A stretch of DNA of 56,660 nucleotides from a virus: IMG/VR virus record IMGVR_UViG_3300028563_000026, positions 1 to 56,660 of that record; one strand, 5' to 3'. Positions 6,076 to 12,687 of this stretch are shown piece by piece; positions within the stretch are counted from its first letter, which is position 1, and each line of letters starts with the position of its first letter. Both the position numbers and the translations under genes were made by a program. The notes below the pieces were generated by a model. That model was given only the letters and a program-made list of their open reading frames with translations, had not been told where the DNA came from and did no database searches.

Positions 6076-6405
6076 ATGGGACTCACAGACTGGTGGCGTT
6101 GGGACACCCAAACAAACAAGGAGGCAGTTCATGCACGAGATGCACAAACAAGCATGGTGGATATCCCTCGGGCTGCTCCTGCTCCTGCTCGGCCTGAACC
6201 TGTTCGGCGGCATTACACAGATCGTTTGCGTCGTGCTCGCAGCGGCGATCCTGCTCGGAGTTCTGCGCAAGCTCGGACGTATGGGCACAGGTGGACGGCA
6301 ATCTCCTGGGGCCTAGTTGCTGTAGCGCTCTTTTTTTTGTTCCTGAAATGGTTCCTTAAGGACACGTTTGACTACGAGTCCTTTGAAGGGCAGAGGATGT
6401 CATGA
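6076..6405 (+). CDS. Doubtful overlapping frame with a membrane-type C-terminus
   Basis: An open frame with ATG 6076 after GGGAGACAAA. Its first 15 residues (MGLTD...) echo the start of the protein at 6538. The centre (Arg/Pro/Ala-rich) looks like an antiphase shadow of gene 6131-6316, while the last 35 residues form a convincing transmembrane segment and acidic tail. Either two genes overlap, or only the ends are real and joined through a frame change. Low confidence as one protein. Confidence 0.35.
   Translation: MGLTDWWRWDTQTNKEAVHARDAQTSMVDIPRAAPAPARPEPVRRHYTDRLRRARSGDPARSSAQARTYGHRWTAISWGLVAVALFFLFLKWFLKDTFDYESFEGQRMS
6131..6316 (+). CDS. Small two-helix membrane protein
   Basis: 61 residues with two hydrophobic helices (about 9-25 and 29-45) and a basic C-terminus. 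ATG 6131 follows a very strong AAGGAGG. Overlaps frame 6076-6405 completely. A -1 shift near its last codons would fuse it to the third hydrophobic segment ending at 6405. Holin-like size, but far from the lysis genes. Confidence 0.7.
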   Translation: MHEMHKQAWWISLGLLLLLLGLNLFGGITQIVCVVLAAAILLGVLRKLGRMGTGGRQSPGA

Positions 6406-6551
6406 GCAACTTCTGGCTCATCCTCATTCTCTGGGTGATCACGTTCTTCTGCGGAGTTGTGCTCTGCGTCTGCGTTTACAGCCTGATCAGAGACAACCGG
6501 GCGCTCAGAGAGATCATCAAGAAGGAACGTGAGGCTCGTGGGACTGACTGA
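6402..6551 (+). CDS. Small membrane protein with cytoplasmic charged tail
   Basis: 49 residues: one transmembrane helix (about 4-26) rich in Ile, Leu, Val and Cys, then a mixed-charge helix. ATG 6402 overlaps the end of frame 6076-6405 (ATGA), which supports that upstream stop being genuine. Its 3' end overlaps the start of gene 6538-6852. Confidence 0.7.
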   Translation: MSNFWLILILWVITFFCGVVLCVCVYSLIRDNRALREIIKKEREARGTD

Positions 6552-6852
6552 CCTGTTCAAAGCCGCGCCAGACCCGGAGCCAGAACCAACAACAGGCAAA
6601 ACACCAGAGCCAGACCCCGAGCCAGAGCCAGAGCCAGAGCCAGAAGTTCACTACCGGCTCACCATCAACTACATAGACCAGAAATCTTCGTCTTTCAGCT
6701 TCGACACGATGAAAGAAGCAAAAGACGTTTGCGAAATGCTTCGCTTCTACGGCGGCAAAGGCGTCATCCAAATCACCGACTGGGAATGGGTGAACGCCAG
6801 AAACATCACCTGGTTCGGGATCAGAACCATCCAGGGACAGCGACGGATCTAG
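6538..6852 (+). CDS. Protein with Pro-Glu repeat linker and small C-terminal domain
   Basis: 104 residues. A short N-terminal helix is followed by a PE-repeat spacer (about residues 14-38, DNA repeat GAGCCA at 6619-6643) and a compact alpha/beta domain. GTG 6538 gives an MGLTD start like that of frame 6076; GTG 6529 is an alternative. PE linkers are stiff extended spacers as in TonB-type proteins. Family not recognised. Confidence 0.75.
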   Translation: MGLTDLFKAAPDPEPEPTTGKTPEPDPEPEPEPEPEVHYRLTINYIDQKSSSFSFDTMKEAKDVCEMLRFYGGKGVIQITDWEWVNARNITWFGIRTIQGQRRI

Positions 6853-6880
6853 ACCAACTGAAGAGTCCACGGGGGACGAA

Positions 6881-6907
6881 ACGCCTGCGGGCAGTTAACG
6901 CAGGCGT
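6881..6907 (+). promoter_or_regulatory. Stable hairpin before gene 6937
   Basis: A perfect 9-bp stem (ACGCCTGCG at 6881-6889, complement at 6899-6907). No T-run follows, and AAAGGAGG comes 16 bases later, so it resembles the start-associated hairpins more than a terminator. Confidence 0.55.
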
Positions 6908-6936
6908 CTTGGTCAAGCAGAAAGGAGGTTAATAAC

Positions 6937-7866
6937 TTGGCTCACGAACAACCGAAGTTCGGCACGTACCGGATCTTCGTCAGCACCTGCTGGTGGGGGG
7001 ACGCCAACGCCACACAGACATACATGGGGTTCACCCGCCATCCCAACCTGTGCTGCAACTGGTACGACCAGAACAACGCGATCCACGCCGCGAAAGAAGT
7101 TCGGCGTAGTAACCCGGACGCAGAAGGGCAACTCAGCGTCCGTTACAAGAAGGCAGACGGAGGCTGGGAAACCGTCTGGCAAGAAGCCCCAGAGCAGCGG
7201 GTGGGGCGCATGCTCATCTACTACGGCGGGAAGCCGTGGGAAGACAGCTCGGGGATCAAGAGAACCGGCTGGTACATCCACGGCAAGATCACCGAGTACA
7301 CGGCAGACCGTCCGAAAGGAGCCGACCGCTTCGCGAACGTGCAGGAAGTGATCGGCCTGATCCGAGAAGCACATCCAAACGCACCAGAAATGACGATCGT
7401 CTCCGTAGACGACCCCACCGTCATCTACTGGCGCGAAAACAACGAGCAAGGAGCAGACATGAGTGACGTTGACAGCGGCGACCTGAACCAGCCGCTTCTC
7501 ATCCCACGGGAAACACTGATCGGCATTCTGCAGGAGAAGCTCGACGCCGAAGTCGCAGACCGCGAGGCGGCGGCGGCGAAGCTCGTCGCAGACCGCGAGG
7601 CGCTGACCGAGGCGATCCTCGCGCTCAGCGAGGACGTGATCACCAACCTCGTCGCATCAGCGCTCGGCGGCTACAGCACCGCGAAGACGCTGGAGAAGGT
7701 CGAGGAGATCGCGAAGGACGAAAGCAAGTCCGGCTGGGTCTCCAGCGTGGCGAAGCCGAACACGGCCGAGACGAAGCTCGGCAAGCTCGTCCGTGTCCTG
7801 ACCGCAGCCACGAGCACGACAGACGTGGAGGTCAAGACGACCGACTCGATCTACCCGCTCCTGTAG
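6937..7866 (+). CDS. Two-part hypothetical protein with a possible internal start
   Basis: 309 residues from TTG 6937, which has AAAGGAGG nine bases upstream. Residues 1-170 look globular and rich in Trp and Tyr. Residues 175-309 are a different, helical Ala/Glu-rich region with heptad-like repeats, then a Thr-rich tail. In frame at 7459 is an ATG with its own AAGGAG site, so the C-terminal part (135 residues) may also be made alone. Hairpin H9 follows the stop. Confidence 0.8.
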   Translation: MAHEQPKFGTYRIFVSTCWWGDANATQTYMGFTRHPNLCCNWYDQNNAIHAAKEVRRSNPDAEGQLSVRYKKADGGWETVWQEAPEQRVGRMLIYYGGKPWEDSSGIKRTGWYIHGKITEYTADRPKGADRFANVQEVIGLIREAHPNAPEMTIVSVDDPTVIYWRENNEQGADMSDVDSGDLNQPLLIPRETLIGILQEKLDAEVADREAAAAKLVADREALTEAILALSEDVITNLVASALGGYSTAKTLEKVEEIAKDESKSGWVSSVAKPNTAETKLGKLVRVLTAATSTTDVEVKTTDSIYPLL

Positions 7867-7906
7867 TTAAAGGTGGCGTCCCTCACGGGACGCTGCCTTC
7901 AGCTAA
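7863..7906 (+). promoter_or_regulatory. Start-associated-type hairpin H9 (non-GTCAG core)
   Basis: GTAGTT and AGCTAAC arms surround GGCGTCCC-TCAC-GGGACGC. It ends the first hairpin series and lies upstream of a new promoter region rather than directly before a ribosome site. Confidence 0.7.
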
Positions 7907-7923
7907 CCGGAGCTAGTAAGTGA

Positions 7924-7972
7924 CCCATTAACCGGGTTATAATGGGTTATTAACTGATTGTGTAATCAGTTA
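7924..7972 (+). promoter_or_regulatory. Promoter/operator region with two inverted repeats
   Basis: TATAAT (7938-7943) sits inside an imperfect palindrome (CCCATTA...TAATGGG, about 7924-7946). A perfect 9-bp inverted repeat (7951-7959 with 7964-7972, GTGT loop) follows at the likely transcription start. No good -35 is seen, so activation or repression by a dimeric regulator is plausible. Confidence 0.65.
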
Positions 7973-7994
7973 GGAAAGGGGGCATCAGAAACTG

Positions 7995-8228
7995 ATGCAG
8001 GTAACGGTAATCGAGAAACCCGACCTGCCCGCAAAGTTCTTCCAAGAACCATCGCACATCGGGATCTCATTTACTCAGAAAGACAAGGCGTACTGCGGCG
8101 CAAAGATCGATCTCAACGATCCTTGCGCACATCACATCATCATCAGCACAAGAGGCACATGCGTCTGTGGACGCGATCTCTGCGCGGAATGCGTCGAGCG
8201 TTACCAAGAAAAACGAGCTGGGAGGTAA
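7995..8228 (+). CDS. Hypothetical protein with Cys-rich C-terminus
   Basis: 77 residues. The C-terminal third carries CVCGRDLCAEC, a treble-clef-like zinc motif. ATG 7995 lies inside a variant palindrome (GCATCAG-AAA-CTGATGC, 7982-7998) and the nearest GGGGG is 13 bases away, so translation may depend on that structure. Family not recognised. Confidence 0.7.
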   Translation: MQVTVIEKPDLPAKFFQEPSHIGISFTQKDKAYCGAKIDLNDPCAHHIIISTRGTCVCGRDLCAECVERYQEKRAGR

Positions 8229-8233
8229 GAGAA

Positions 8234-8404
8234 GTGACCCTAGATCAAGCGCGAGTTGTCTGCGCTGAACTAATTGCCGAGGGTACTTACGACAACACCG
8301 ATCAGGCAGCCAACGAGCTGCTCCTACGCGACGAAATCGAGATCGAGGTTTACGTCGAGCTGATTTCTCGTGAAGCGTGGGAACGGGTCATGGTGGTTGC
8401 CTAA
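8234..8404 (+). CDS. Small acidic helical protein
   Basis: 56 residues from GTG 8234, eight bases after GGAGG. The residue pattern suggests three short acidic helices. Continuous upstream frame exists to 7958, but it would run through gene 7995. Family not recognised. Confidence 0.7.
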   Translation: MTLDQARVVCAELIAEGTYDNTDQAANELLLRDEIEIEVYVELISREAWERVMVVA

Positions 8405-8434
8405 ACCAACACCTCACGCTGAGAGGAGGTTGAA

Positions 8435-8620
8435 ATGGCAACAGCAATCGAAGCCGAGAAGATCGCCAGAGTCATCGACGAAACACAGGTCGAAGACCAG
8501 ATCAGGCTCGGGATCGCCCGCCGACTTGCCGACGTGCTGCAGACCAGCACCCGTGGCTTCAAGCGGGAGAAGTTCATCGAGGAAGCAACAAAGACGAAGC
8601 GACCACTGGTTCGCTACTAA
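8435..8620 (+). CDS. Small hypothetical protein
   Basis: 61 residues, highly charged and helical with a basic C-terminus, consistent with a small nucleic-acid- or protein-binding factor. ATG 8435 follows GAGAGGAGGTTGAA. Family not recognised. Confidence 0.8.
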   Translation: MATAIEAEKIARVIDETQVEDQIRLGIARRLADVLQTSTRGFKREKFIEEATKTKRPLVRY

Positions 8621-8641
8621 ACCCACGCCAAAGGAGACGGT

Positions 8642-8812
8642 GTGACTAAGGAACAGTTGGATCCGCAAGAGGATGAGGTTTTCCTTCTTGCCCTCGACTG
8701 GTGCACGGAGAAGTTCGGCCTTTCCGCAGGCGGGCAGCCAAAGGAACCGGCCAATCCGCAGCAGGCTGCGCTGCTCGCCGCCATTTCTACCGATAGGAGA
8801 ACCAAGCCATGA
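8642..8812 (+). CDS. Small acidic hypothetical protein
   Basis: 56 residues from GTG 8642, five bases after AAGGAG. Acidic N-terminal half, then a Pro/Gln/Ala-rich tail. Its TGA overlaps the next ATG, so the two genes are coupled. Family not recognised. Confidence 0.7.
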   Translation: MTKEQLDPQEDEVFLLALDWCTEKFGLSAGGQPKEPANPQQAALLAAISTDRRTKP

Positions 8813-9108
8813 CTGAAGCGATGGTGGTCGCCCCAGAGATCACGGAGGAATCCGATTTACTTCCTCTGAAAACCATCGACCCCATCAAAGAAGCAGAGTG
8901 GGAAGGATTCCTTCGCACCCTCCACATTTGGGAGATGCGCAGACTTTGTAAGCGGGACGAGATCGTTCTGCACGACAGGTTTGTTGCCGGGAAGGTGGAC
9001 TTGCTCGACGTGTACGCGGAGATCGCTGAACCTCGCGACTTGGAGGCAGCGCACAAAGCGCACGAGAAGGCGAGCAAGCCCACCAACCCACTCCCGATCA
9101 CTGATTAA
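8809..9108 (+). CDS. Hypothetical helical protein
   Basis: 99 residues, acidic in the first third, helical afterwards, no metal or membrane motif. ATG 8809 overlaps the preceding stop and has GATAGGAGA upstream. A GTCAG palindrome starts three bases after its stop (9111-9123). Family not recognised. Confidence 0.8.
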   Translation: MTEAMVVAPEITEESDLLPLKTIDPIKEAEWEGFLRTLHIWEMRRLCKRDEIVLHDRFVAGKVDLLDVYAEIAEPRDLEAAHKAHEKASKPTNPLPITD

Positions 9109-9144
9109 CCGTCAGAAACTGACGGTAACACTTCCTCAGTTTTC

Positions 9145-9180
9145 AAGGATCAGGGGCCGTTAAACGCGCCTCTGATCTTA
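9145..9180 (+). promoter_or_regulatory. Intergenic hairpin
   Basis: GATCAGGGGC pairs with GCGCCTCTGATC across an eight-base loop. No T-run follows. It lies between the GTCAG site at 9111 and gene 9214. Confidence 0.5.
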
Positions 9181-9213
9181 CCACGTTCTTGGCTCAAAGA
9201 AAGGGAAAATCGC

Positions 9214-9465
9214 ATGAAATGCTTCCACTGCGGAGAGCCAATCCACTCCTACGAAGAACGAGCCGACATCATCACCTACGACGCACACCGTGAGTGCGCG
9301 TTGCGCATGGTGATCGGAGGCATCGGCCACCTGATCGACCATGCGCACTTCTGCCGCAGCGACGCAGGCCCAGACGCCGGACTCGACTACCGCACATCGG
9401 CGCTGCTCGTAGACGTGTGGGTGAAACGAAAGGGTGTCGAAGCGGCTACCGCTATTCCAACATGA
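9214..9465 (+). CDS. Small CxxC protein
   Basis: 83 residues. Begins MKCFHCGE, a zinc-knuckle half site, with later His and Cys (HREC, HFC) able to complete it. ATG 9214 follows AAAGGGAAAATCGC. Its stop overlaps the start of the next gene. Such mini zinc proteins are common in actinophages but usually uncharacterised. Confidence 0.8.
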   Translation: MKCFHCGEPIHSYEERADIITYDAHRECALRMVIGGIGHLIDHAHFCRSDAGPDAGLDYRTSALLVDVWVKRKGVEAATAIPT

Positions 9466-9587
9466 CCACAGACAGCAACAAGAAACAGTTCTATGACCTT
9501 GCCCTGGGTGACTGGTTCCGCTGGAAACGAGAAGGCAGGAACTGGTACATCAGAATCCACCACTTCATCAGATGGGGGCCGAAGTGA
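9462..9587 (+). CDS. 41-residue basic aromatic protein
   Basis: Starts at an ATGA overlap with the previous stop. Rich in Trp, Arg and Lys, suggesting nucleic-acid or membrane binding. Its TGA overlaps the GTG start of the next gene, so it sits in a tightly coupled trio. Confidence 0.65.
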   Translation: MTTDSNKKQFYDLALGDWFRWKREGRNWYIRIHHFIRWGPK

Positions 9588-9772
9588 CTCAGCGCACCAA
9601 ACCAGAAGCGTTCAGCATGACCGAGGGCGACAGAATCGTTCTCAAGTCAGCGATGGTGCTACGAGGGACGAACAACAAGTCGCAAGTGATGCGCGAGGCG
9701 ATCCACTACTACGCGAAGCGGCTGCGCCAGGAAGCAGAATCAGCTCGGAACCAAACCGATGCGGATAGTTAG
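9584..9772 (+). CDS. Ribbon-helix-helix-like DNA-binding protein
   Basis: 62 residues from GTG 9584 (GTGA overlap); ATG 9572 is an alternative. The pattern of a short strand, a turn and two helices (an SQVMREAIHYYA segment) fits the RHH fold of Arc/CopG-type regulators. It is one of four RHH-like proteins in the window. RHH dimers bind short palindromes, so this is one candidate reader of the GTCAG sites. Confidence 0.65.
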   Translation: MTQRTKPEAFSMTEGDRIVLKSAMVLRGTNNKSQVMREAIHYYAKRLRQEAESARNQTDADS

Positions 9773-10463
9773 CGTCGCGGACTTACACGGCTTCCTGCCC
9801 GACGAACTGCCCGAAGGTGACGTGCTAGTGATCGCCGGTGACGTGATGCCGGTAGACGACCACACCTTTCTCGGGCAATCAAACTTCGCTGAGCGCAAGC
9901 TCAACCCCTGGCTGATTTACCAGCAGGAGAAGTTCACCGACGTGATCGGGATTGCGGGCAACCACGACTTCCTGTTCGACCCTGCGATGGCTGGGCGCTG
10001 GGCGCTCGGCTCTTACGCCTTCCCGGACGCAGGCCCACGTTACGCCAGGGATCTGGAGTGGACGTATCTGTTCGACGACGTTTGCAAGGTCGGCTGGTAC
10101 GTGTTCTACGGAACTCCTTATGTACCGCATCTGCCGATGTGGGCGTTCCATTCCACGGAAGAAGAGATCGCGCACAGACTCTCCCGCGTCCCAGGGGACG
10201 GAGAGATCGACGTGTTCATCACGCACGATCCTCCCTACAGCGCGGGCGACAAGGTGATCGGCGGAGAGCACGTCGGCTCAACCGCCCTTGCCAGTCAGCT
10301 GCGGCGAATCCACCCGCTGCATGTGGTTTGCGGGCATATCCATGAGGACTACGGGGAGCACACCCTGCTTGGGGATATGCCTGTGCACAATTCCTCCTAC
10401 GTTGATGTGCAATACAAACCAGTTAATCAACCGCTGGTTTTTGACATTGAAGGAGAAAAATGA
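9759..10463 (+). CDS. Calcineurin-like metallophosphoesterase
   Basis: 234 residues with the full motif set: DLHG near residue 8, GDV near 28, GNHD near 68, THDPP near 165 and GHIHEDYG near 200. These bind two metal ions and cleave phosphoesters. The first motif has Leu-His instead of the usual xH but keeps the ligands. ATG 9759 overlaps the previous gene by 14 bases. Substrate unknown; phage members may process nucleic-acid ends, nucleotides or signalling molecules. Confidence 0.92.
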   Translation: MRIVSVADLHGFLPDELPEGDVLVIAGDVMPVDDHTFLGQSNFAERKLNPWLIYQQEKFTDVIGIAGNHDFLFDPAMAGRWALGSYAFPDAGPRYARDLEWTYLFDDVCKVGWYVFYGTPYVPHLPMWAFHSTEEEIAHRLSRVPGDGEIDVFITHDPPYSAGDKVIGGEHVGSTALASQLRRIHPLHVVCGHIHEDYGEHTLLGDMPVHNSSYVDVQYKPVNQPLVFDIEGEK

Positions 10464-10513
10464 GTGGCCGCACGCCCTGGAAAGACATCAGGCACAAGAA
10501 CCCGAGGAGGTGA
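10460..10513 (+). CDS. 17-residue basic peptide
   Basis: An ATG overlapping the stop of the phosphoesterase gene, with AAGGAG upstream, gives a 17-codon basic peptide whose end contains the ribosome site of the next gene. It may be a real micro-protein or only a coupling frame that carries ribosomes to ATG 10518. Confidence 0.35.
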   Translation: MSGRTPWKDIRHKNPRR

Positions 10514-10517
10514 CCGG

Positions 10518-11018
10518 ATGACCGACGAACTAAAGGAACAGATGGATTGGGAGCACGCCGAGGCAGTTGAGGGGAAGCCGCACGGGGTTGTTATCTCAAT
10601 TCGGCTCGATCCCACAGAGGCCGAACGCCTGAGGACGCTGGCCTCCGACCTACACCTCAACATGTCCCAGGTTGTGCGAAGGGCGCTTGCCACTTTTGAC
10701 GAGACCGCTGGAAGATCGCTTTCGCCTGGTTGCACAGCAACAAGAAGCCGCTGTGGAAGCGGCTCACGCTGTACTGGGGAAAAGTTGAGCCTGATGGCCC
10801 AATGCCGTAACACCCACCCTGTTTACGGACAGTGCCAGTTGCTTTACGGCCACATGGAAAAGCACGGGAAGAACGTGGACAACGCGCATGGAGCGTTGTT
10901 CCCAGGCTGGCTTGAGTGGTTCGACACCGACGGCTACGAACCGTCAGAAACTGACGCTACTCCTCCTCATCAGGAGCGGCCTCTATCTCAGGAACCCGAC
11001 CACCCAGATCCAACTTGA
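10518..11018 (+). CDS. RHH-like regulator with a doubtful C-terminal extension
   Basis: The open frame is 166 residues. Residues 1-65 contain a clear RHH-like segment (ISIRLDPTEAERLRTLA, then two helices). Residues 66-92 are Ser/Arg/Cys-rich and look out of phase; in the -1 frame the same DNA (10700-10810) encodes a better-looking basic Trp/Lys-rich tail ending at TAA 10808. From ATG 10794 a Cys/His-containing segment resumes in the original frame. Either two proteins (10518 and 10794) overlap here, or the gene is frame-disrupted. The 3' end overlaps the minus-strand terminase gene by 62 bases and contains a GTCAG element. Confidence 0.6.
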   Translation: MTDELKEQMDWEHAEAVEGKPHGVVISIRLDPTEAERLRTLASDLHLNMSQVVRRALATFDETAGRSLSPGCTATRSRCGSGSRCTGEKLSLMAQCRNTHPVYGQCQLLYGHMEKHGKNVDNAHGALFPGWLEWFDTDGYEPSETDATPPHQERPLSQEPDHPDPT

Positions 11019-11421
11019 AATTGATCGCGCCGTCATGGTCGCCAGCGAACTCGATGCGGGTGGGCAGGTGGAACTCCTCGGGCATCATGCGTTCCGCGAC
11101 CCACTGCAGATGCTTGTTGTCCCATTCCTTGATGTAGCCGACGATCTCTCCCCGGTGGAACACCGGCTTCTCGTTCGGCTCTAGCGCCCGCCTGATGATC
11201 TCGTAGCGTGTCATGCCCTTGATCAGCTCGCGGGCGGCGTCAAGCTGTAGCTTGAAGTTGGGCGACACCTTCACACGGTTGTTGACGACCGTGGTGTTGA
11301 CGCCCACCTGCTCGGCTGCCTTCGCGACAGTGCCGTAGGCGGCGCTGCTGATGTATGCCTCTAGGAACGGCTTCTCCCAAGGCTCAGGATTCTCAGCGAT
11401 TTCGTTGGAAGGATCAGTCAT
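10957..11421 (-). CDS. terS: Terminase small subunit-like protein
   Basis: 154 residues. An N-terminal HTH (a GTVAKAAEQVGVNTTVVNNR segment, residues 29-48) is followed by a KPVFHRGEIVGYIKEWDNK motif and a PEEF segment, as in small terminase proteins of the phBC6A51 type that recognise pac/cos DNA and load the large subunit. It stands alone on the minus strand among plus genes. Its ATG shares the CATG at 11419-11422 with the divergent gene 11420. The large subunit is not in the window. Confidence 0.8.
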   Translation of the reverse strand: MTDPSNEIAENPEPWEKPFLEAYISSAAYGTVAKAAEQVGVNTTVVNNRVKVSPNFKLQLDAARELIKGMTRYEIIRRALEPNEKPVFHRGEIVGYIKEWDNKHLQWVAERMMPEEFHLPTRIEFAGDHDGAINFKLDLGGRVPEIEAAPDEEE

Positions 11422-11680
11422 GCCCGATGATGATAGGTTGGCTCAGTTTAGGAAAGAGTACAAGCCGCGCACCAACAAGCAGGTCGGCCTTCGCATGCAT
11501 GAGGGCGATATCAAGGTTTTGGATGAACTCTGCGACATGCTCGGAATGGGCCGGGGCGACGTTGTGCGACGGGCGGTTTTCATGCTCTACGGGGCGATGA
11601 AGGCAGCGAGCAGGCAGAAGTTCATTTCGCCAGAATCCCGGCCTGATAAGCGAGTGTCAGGCCAAGAGCCTGATCTGTAG
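11420..11680 (+). CDS. RHH-like DNA-binding protein
   Basis: 86 residues. A QVGLRMHEGDIKVLDEL strand-helix followed by a GDVVRRAVFMLYGAM helix fits the ribbon-helix-helix fold. ATG 11420 follows GGAAGGA. It is divergent from, and shares start-codon bases with, the small terminase gene, so it could regulate that gene. Its 3' end overlaps the end of the leftward gene 11622-11795. Confidence 0.75.
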   Translation: MPDDDRLAQFRKEYKPRTNKQVGLRMHEGDIKVLDELCDMLGMGRGDVVRRAVFMLYGAMKAASRQKFISPESRPDKRVSGQEPDL

Positions 11681-11795
11681 TGAAGCCTGCGTTGCAGAGC
11701 GCTTGGAAATAAGTGAAGACCATCTCCGCGAAATTAACCTGTGATTCGCGGATTGATCCCCAGTCCAGCGGCGGCTCGTTGATCTCATCAGGCAA
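11622..11795 (-). CDS. Small hypothetical protein downstream of the ParB-like gene
   Basis: 57 residues from TTG 11795, which overlaps the TGA of the ParB-like frame and has GGAGGA just upstream. Acidic N-terminal half, then a hydrophobic helical end. A longer open frame exists upstream, but there it is a shadow of the ParB-like gene. Family not recognised. Confidence 0.65.
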   Translation of the reverse strand: MPDEINEPPLDWGSIRESQVNFAEMVFTYFQALCNAGFTTDQALGLTLAYQAGILAK

Positions 11796-12687
11796 GTTCG
11801 ATCCTCCATTCGTTACGGAACAAGTTGTGGACAACTCCGCAGCTTTGGCAAGTAACTGTTGCGACAGGGCTTGGAGCGACAGGAGCGCGCTCGACGTAGG
11901 CTGTTCTGACCTGACCGGACGCCGAAACACGAACGTCCTCCTCCTTTGCTGGGGGAGTCCACGTCTCGATCTCTGTGCGGACAGTCTGAACTTCCTCATG
12001 CGTTGGTTCGTACTCTGCCTCAAAGCGCATCTTCGCACGGACAGCCTCGACTGTCACGGACGAGGTGCCGGTGATCGCACCGATCAGCCGTGAGCTACGC
12101 GCCCAGTCACGCTTCAGCTCCGAACGGATGATCGCCTCTTTCTGCTTGCGGTTCAGATGCCTGCGTGCCGTATTAACCGCGACGGCGATCTCATGTTCCT
12201 GCTCGGCAGTTAAGCCAAGAATGAACTTGGCTGGGATCTCGGACAGACCAATCTGTTCAGAGGCCAGCCAGCGGTGCCTGCCGTCGATTAACTGATGCTC
12301 ACCGATCAAGACAGGCACTTGGACACCGAACTCACGGACGCTGGCGACGAGCGCGTCGAACTCCCCATCTGTCAGCGGCAGGAAGTAGCCGCTGTTGAGC
12401 AGGATTTCGCTACGCAGCTCGTTGAGGCGATCGGAGACCCAGGATGCCGTTCGCCCTAGCTCTTTCGCGAGCGTGCTCAGGGAGTAACCATCGGGCATCT
12501 CGTCCCCAATCACCACTCTCACCGCCTTCGACCGGGGTGAGAGTGACTCCAAATCCAAATCCCTTAGCGCTCTCGTCCAGCTCGTCGAAGACGTAATCCT
12601 GGACTTTTCCTCCATTTCGTCCGAGGACTCGCCTTGGCCCAACATCAACGGCTCGTTTGGGAATGACGAATCGTGCGAACTGCTCAA
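11788..12687 (-). CDS. Sigma region-4-like HTH plus ParB-like nuclease domain (3' part of split gene)
   Basis: 299 codons open. The first about 38 residues are Ser-rich and probably not translated. From there an LSPRSKAVRVVIGDEMPDG segment with an HTH (TLAKELGRTASWVSDRLNEL) resembles sigma70 region 4, followed by a ParB/Srx-type domain (PVLIG...LIDGRHRWLA, then an AVNTARRHL helix) and a C-terminal CxxC. The matching region-2-like part is in the overlapping frame upstream; skipping one base at 12571 joins them smoothly. Possible sigma-ParB fusion acting as a phage transcription factor. Confidence 0.7.
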   Translation of the reverse strand: MSSSHDSSFPNEPLMLGQGESSDEMEEKSRITSSTSWTRALRDLDLESLSPRSKAVRVVIGDEMPDGYSLSTLAKELGRTASWVSDRLNELRSEILLNSGYFLPLTDGEFDALVASVREFGVQVPVLIGEHQLIDGRHRWLASEQIGLSEIPAKFILGLTAEQEHEIAVAVNTARRHLNRKQKEAIIRSELKRDWARSSRLIGAITGTSSVTVEAVRAKMRFEAEYEPTHEEVQTVRTEIETWTPPAKEEDVRVSASGQVRTAYVERAPVAPSPVATVTCQSCGVVHNLFRNEWRIELA

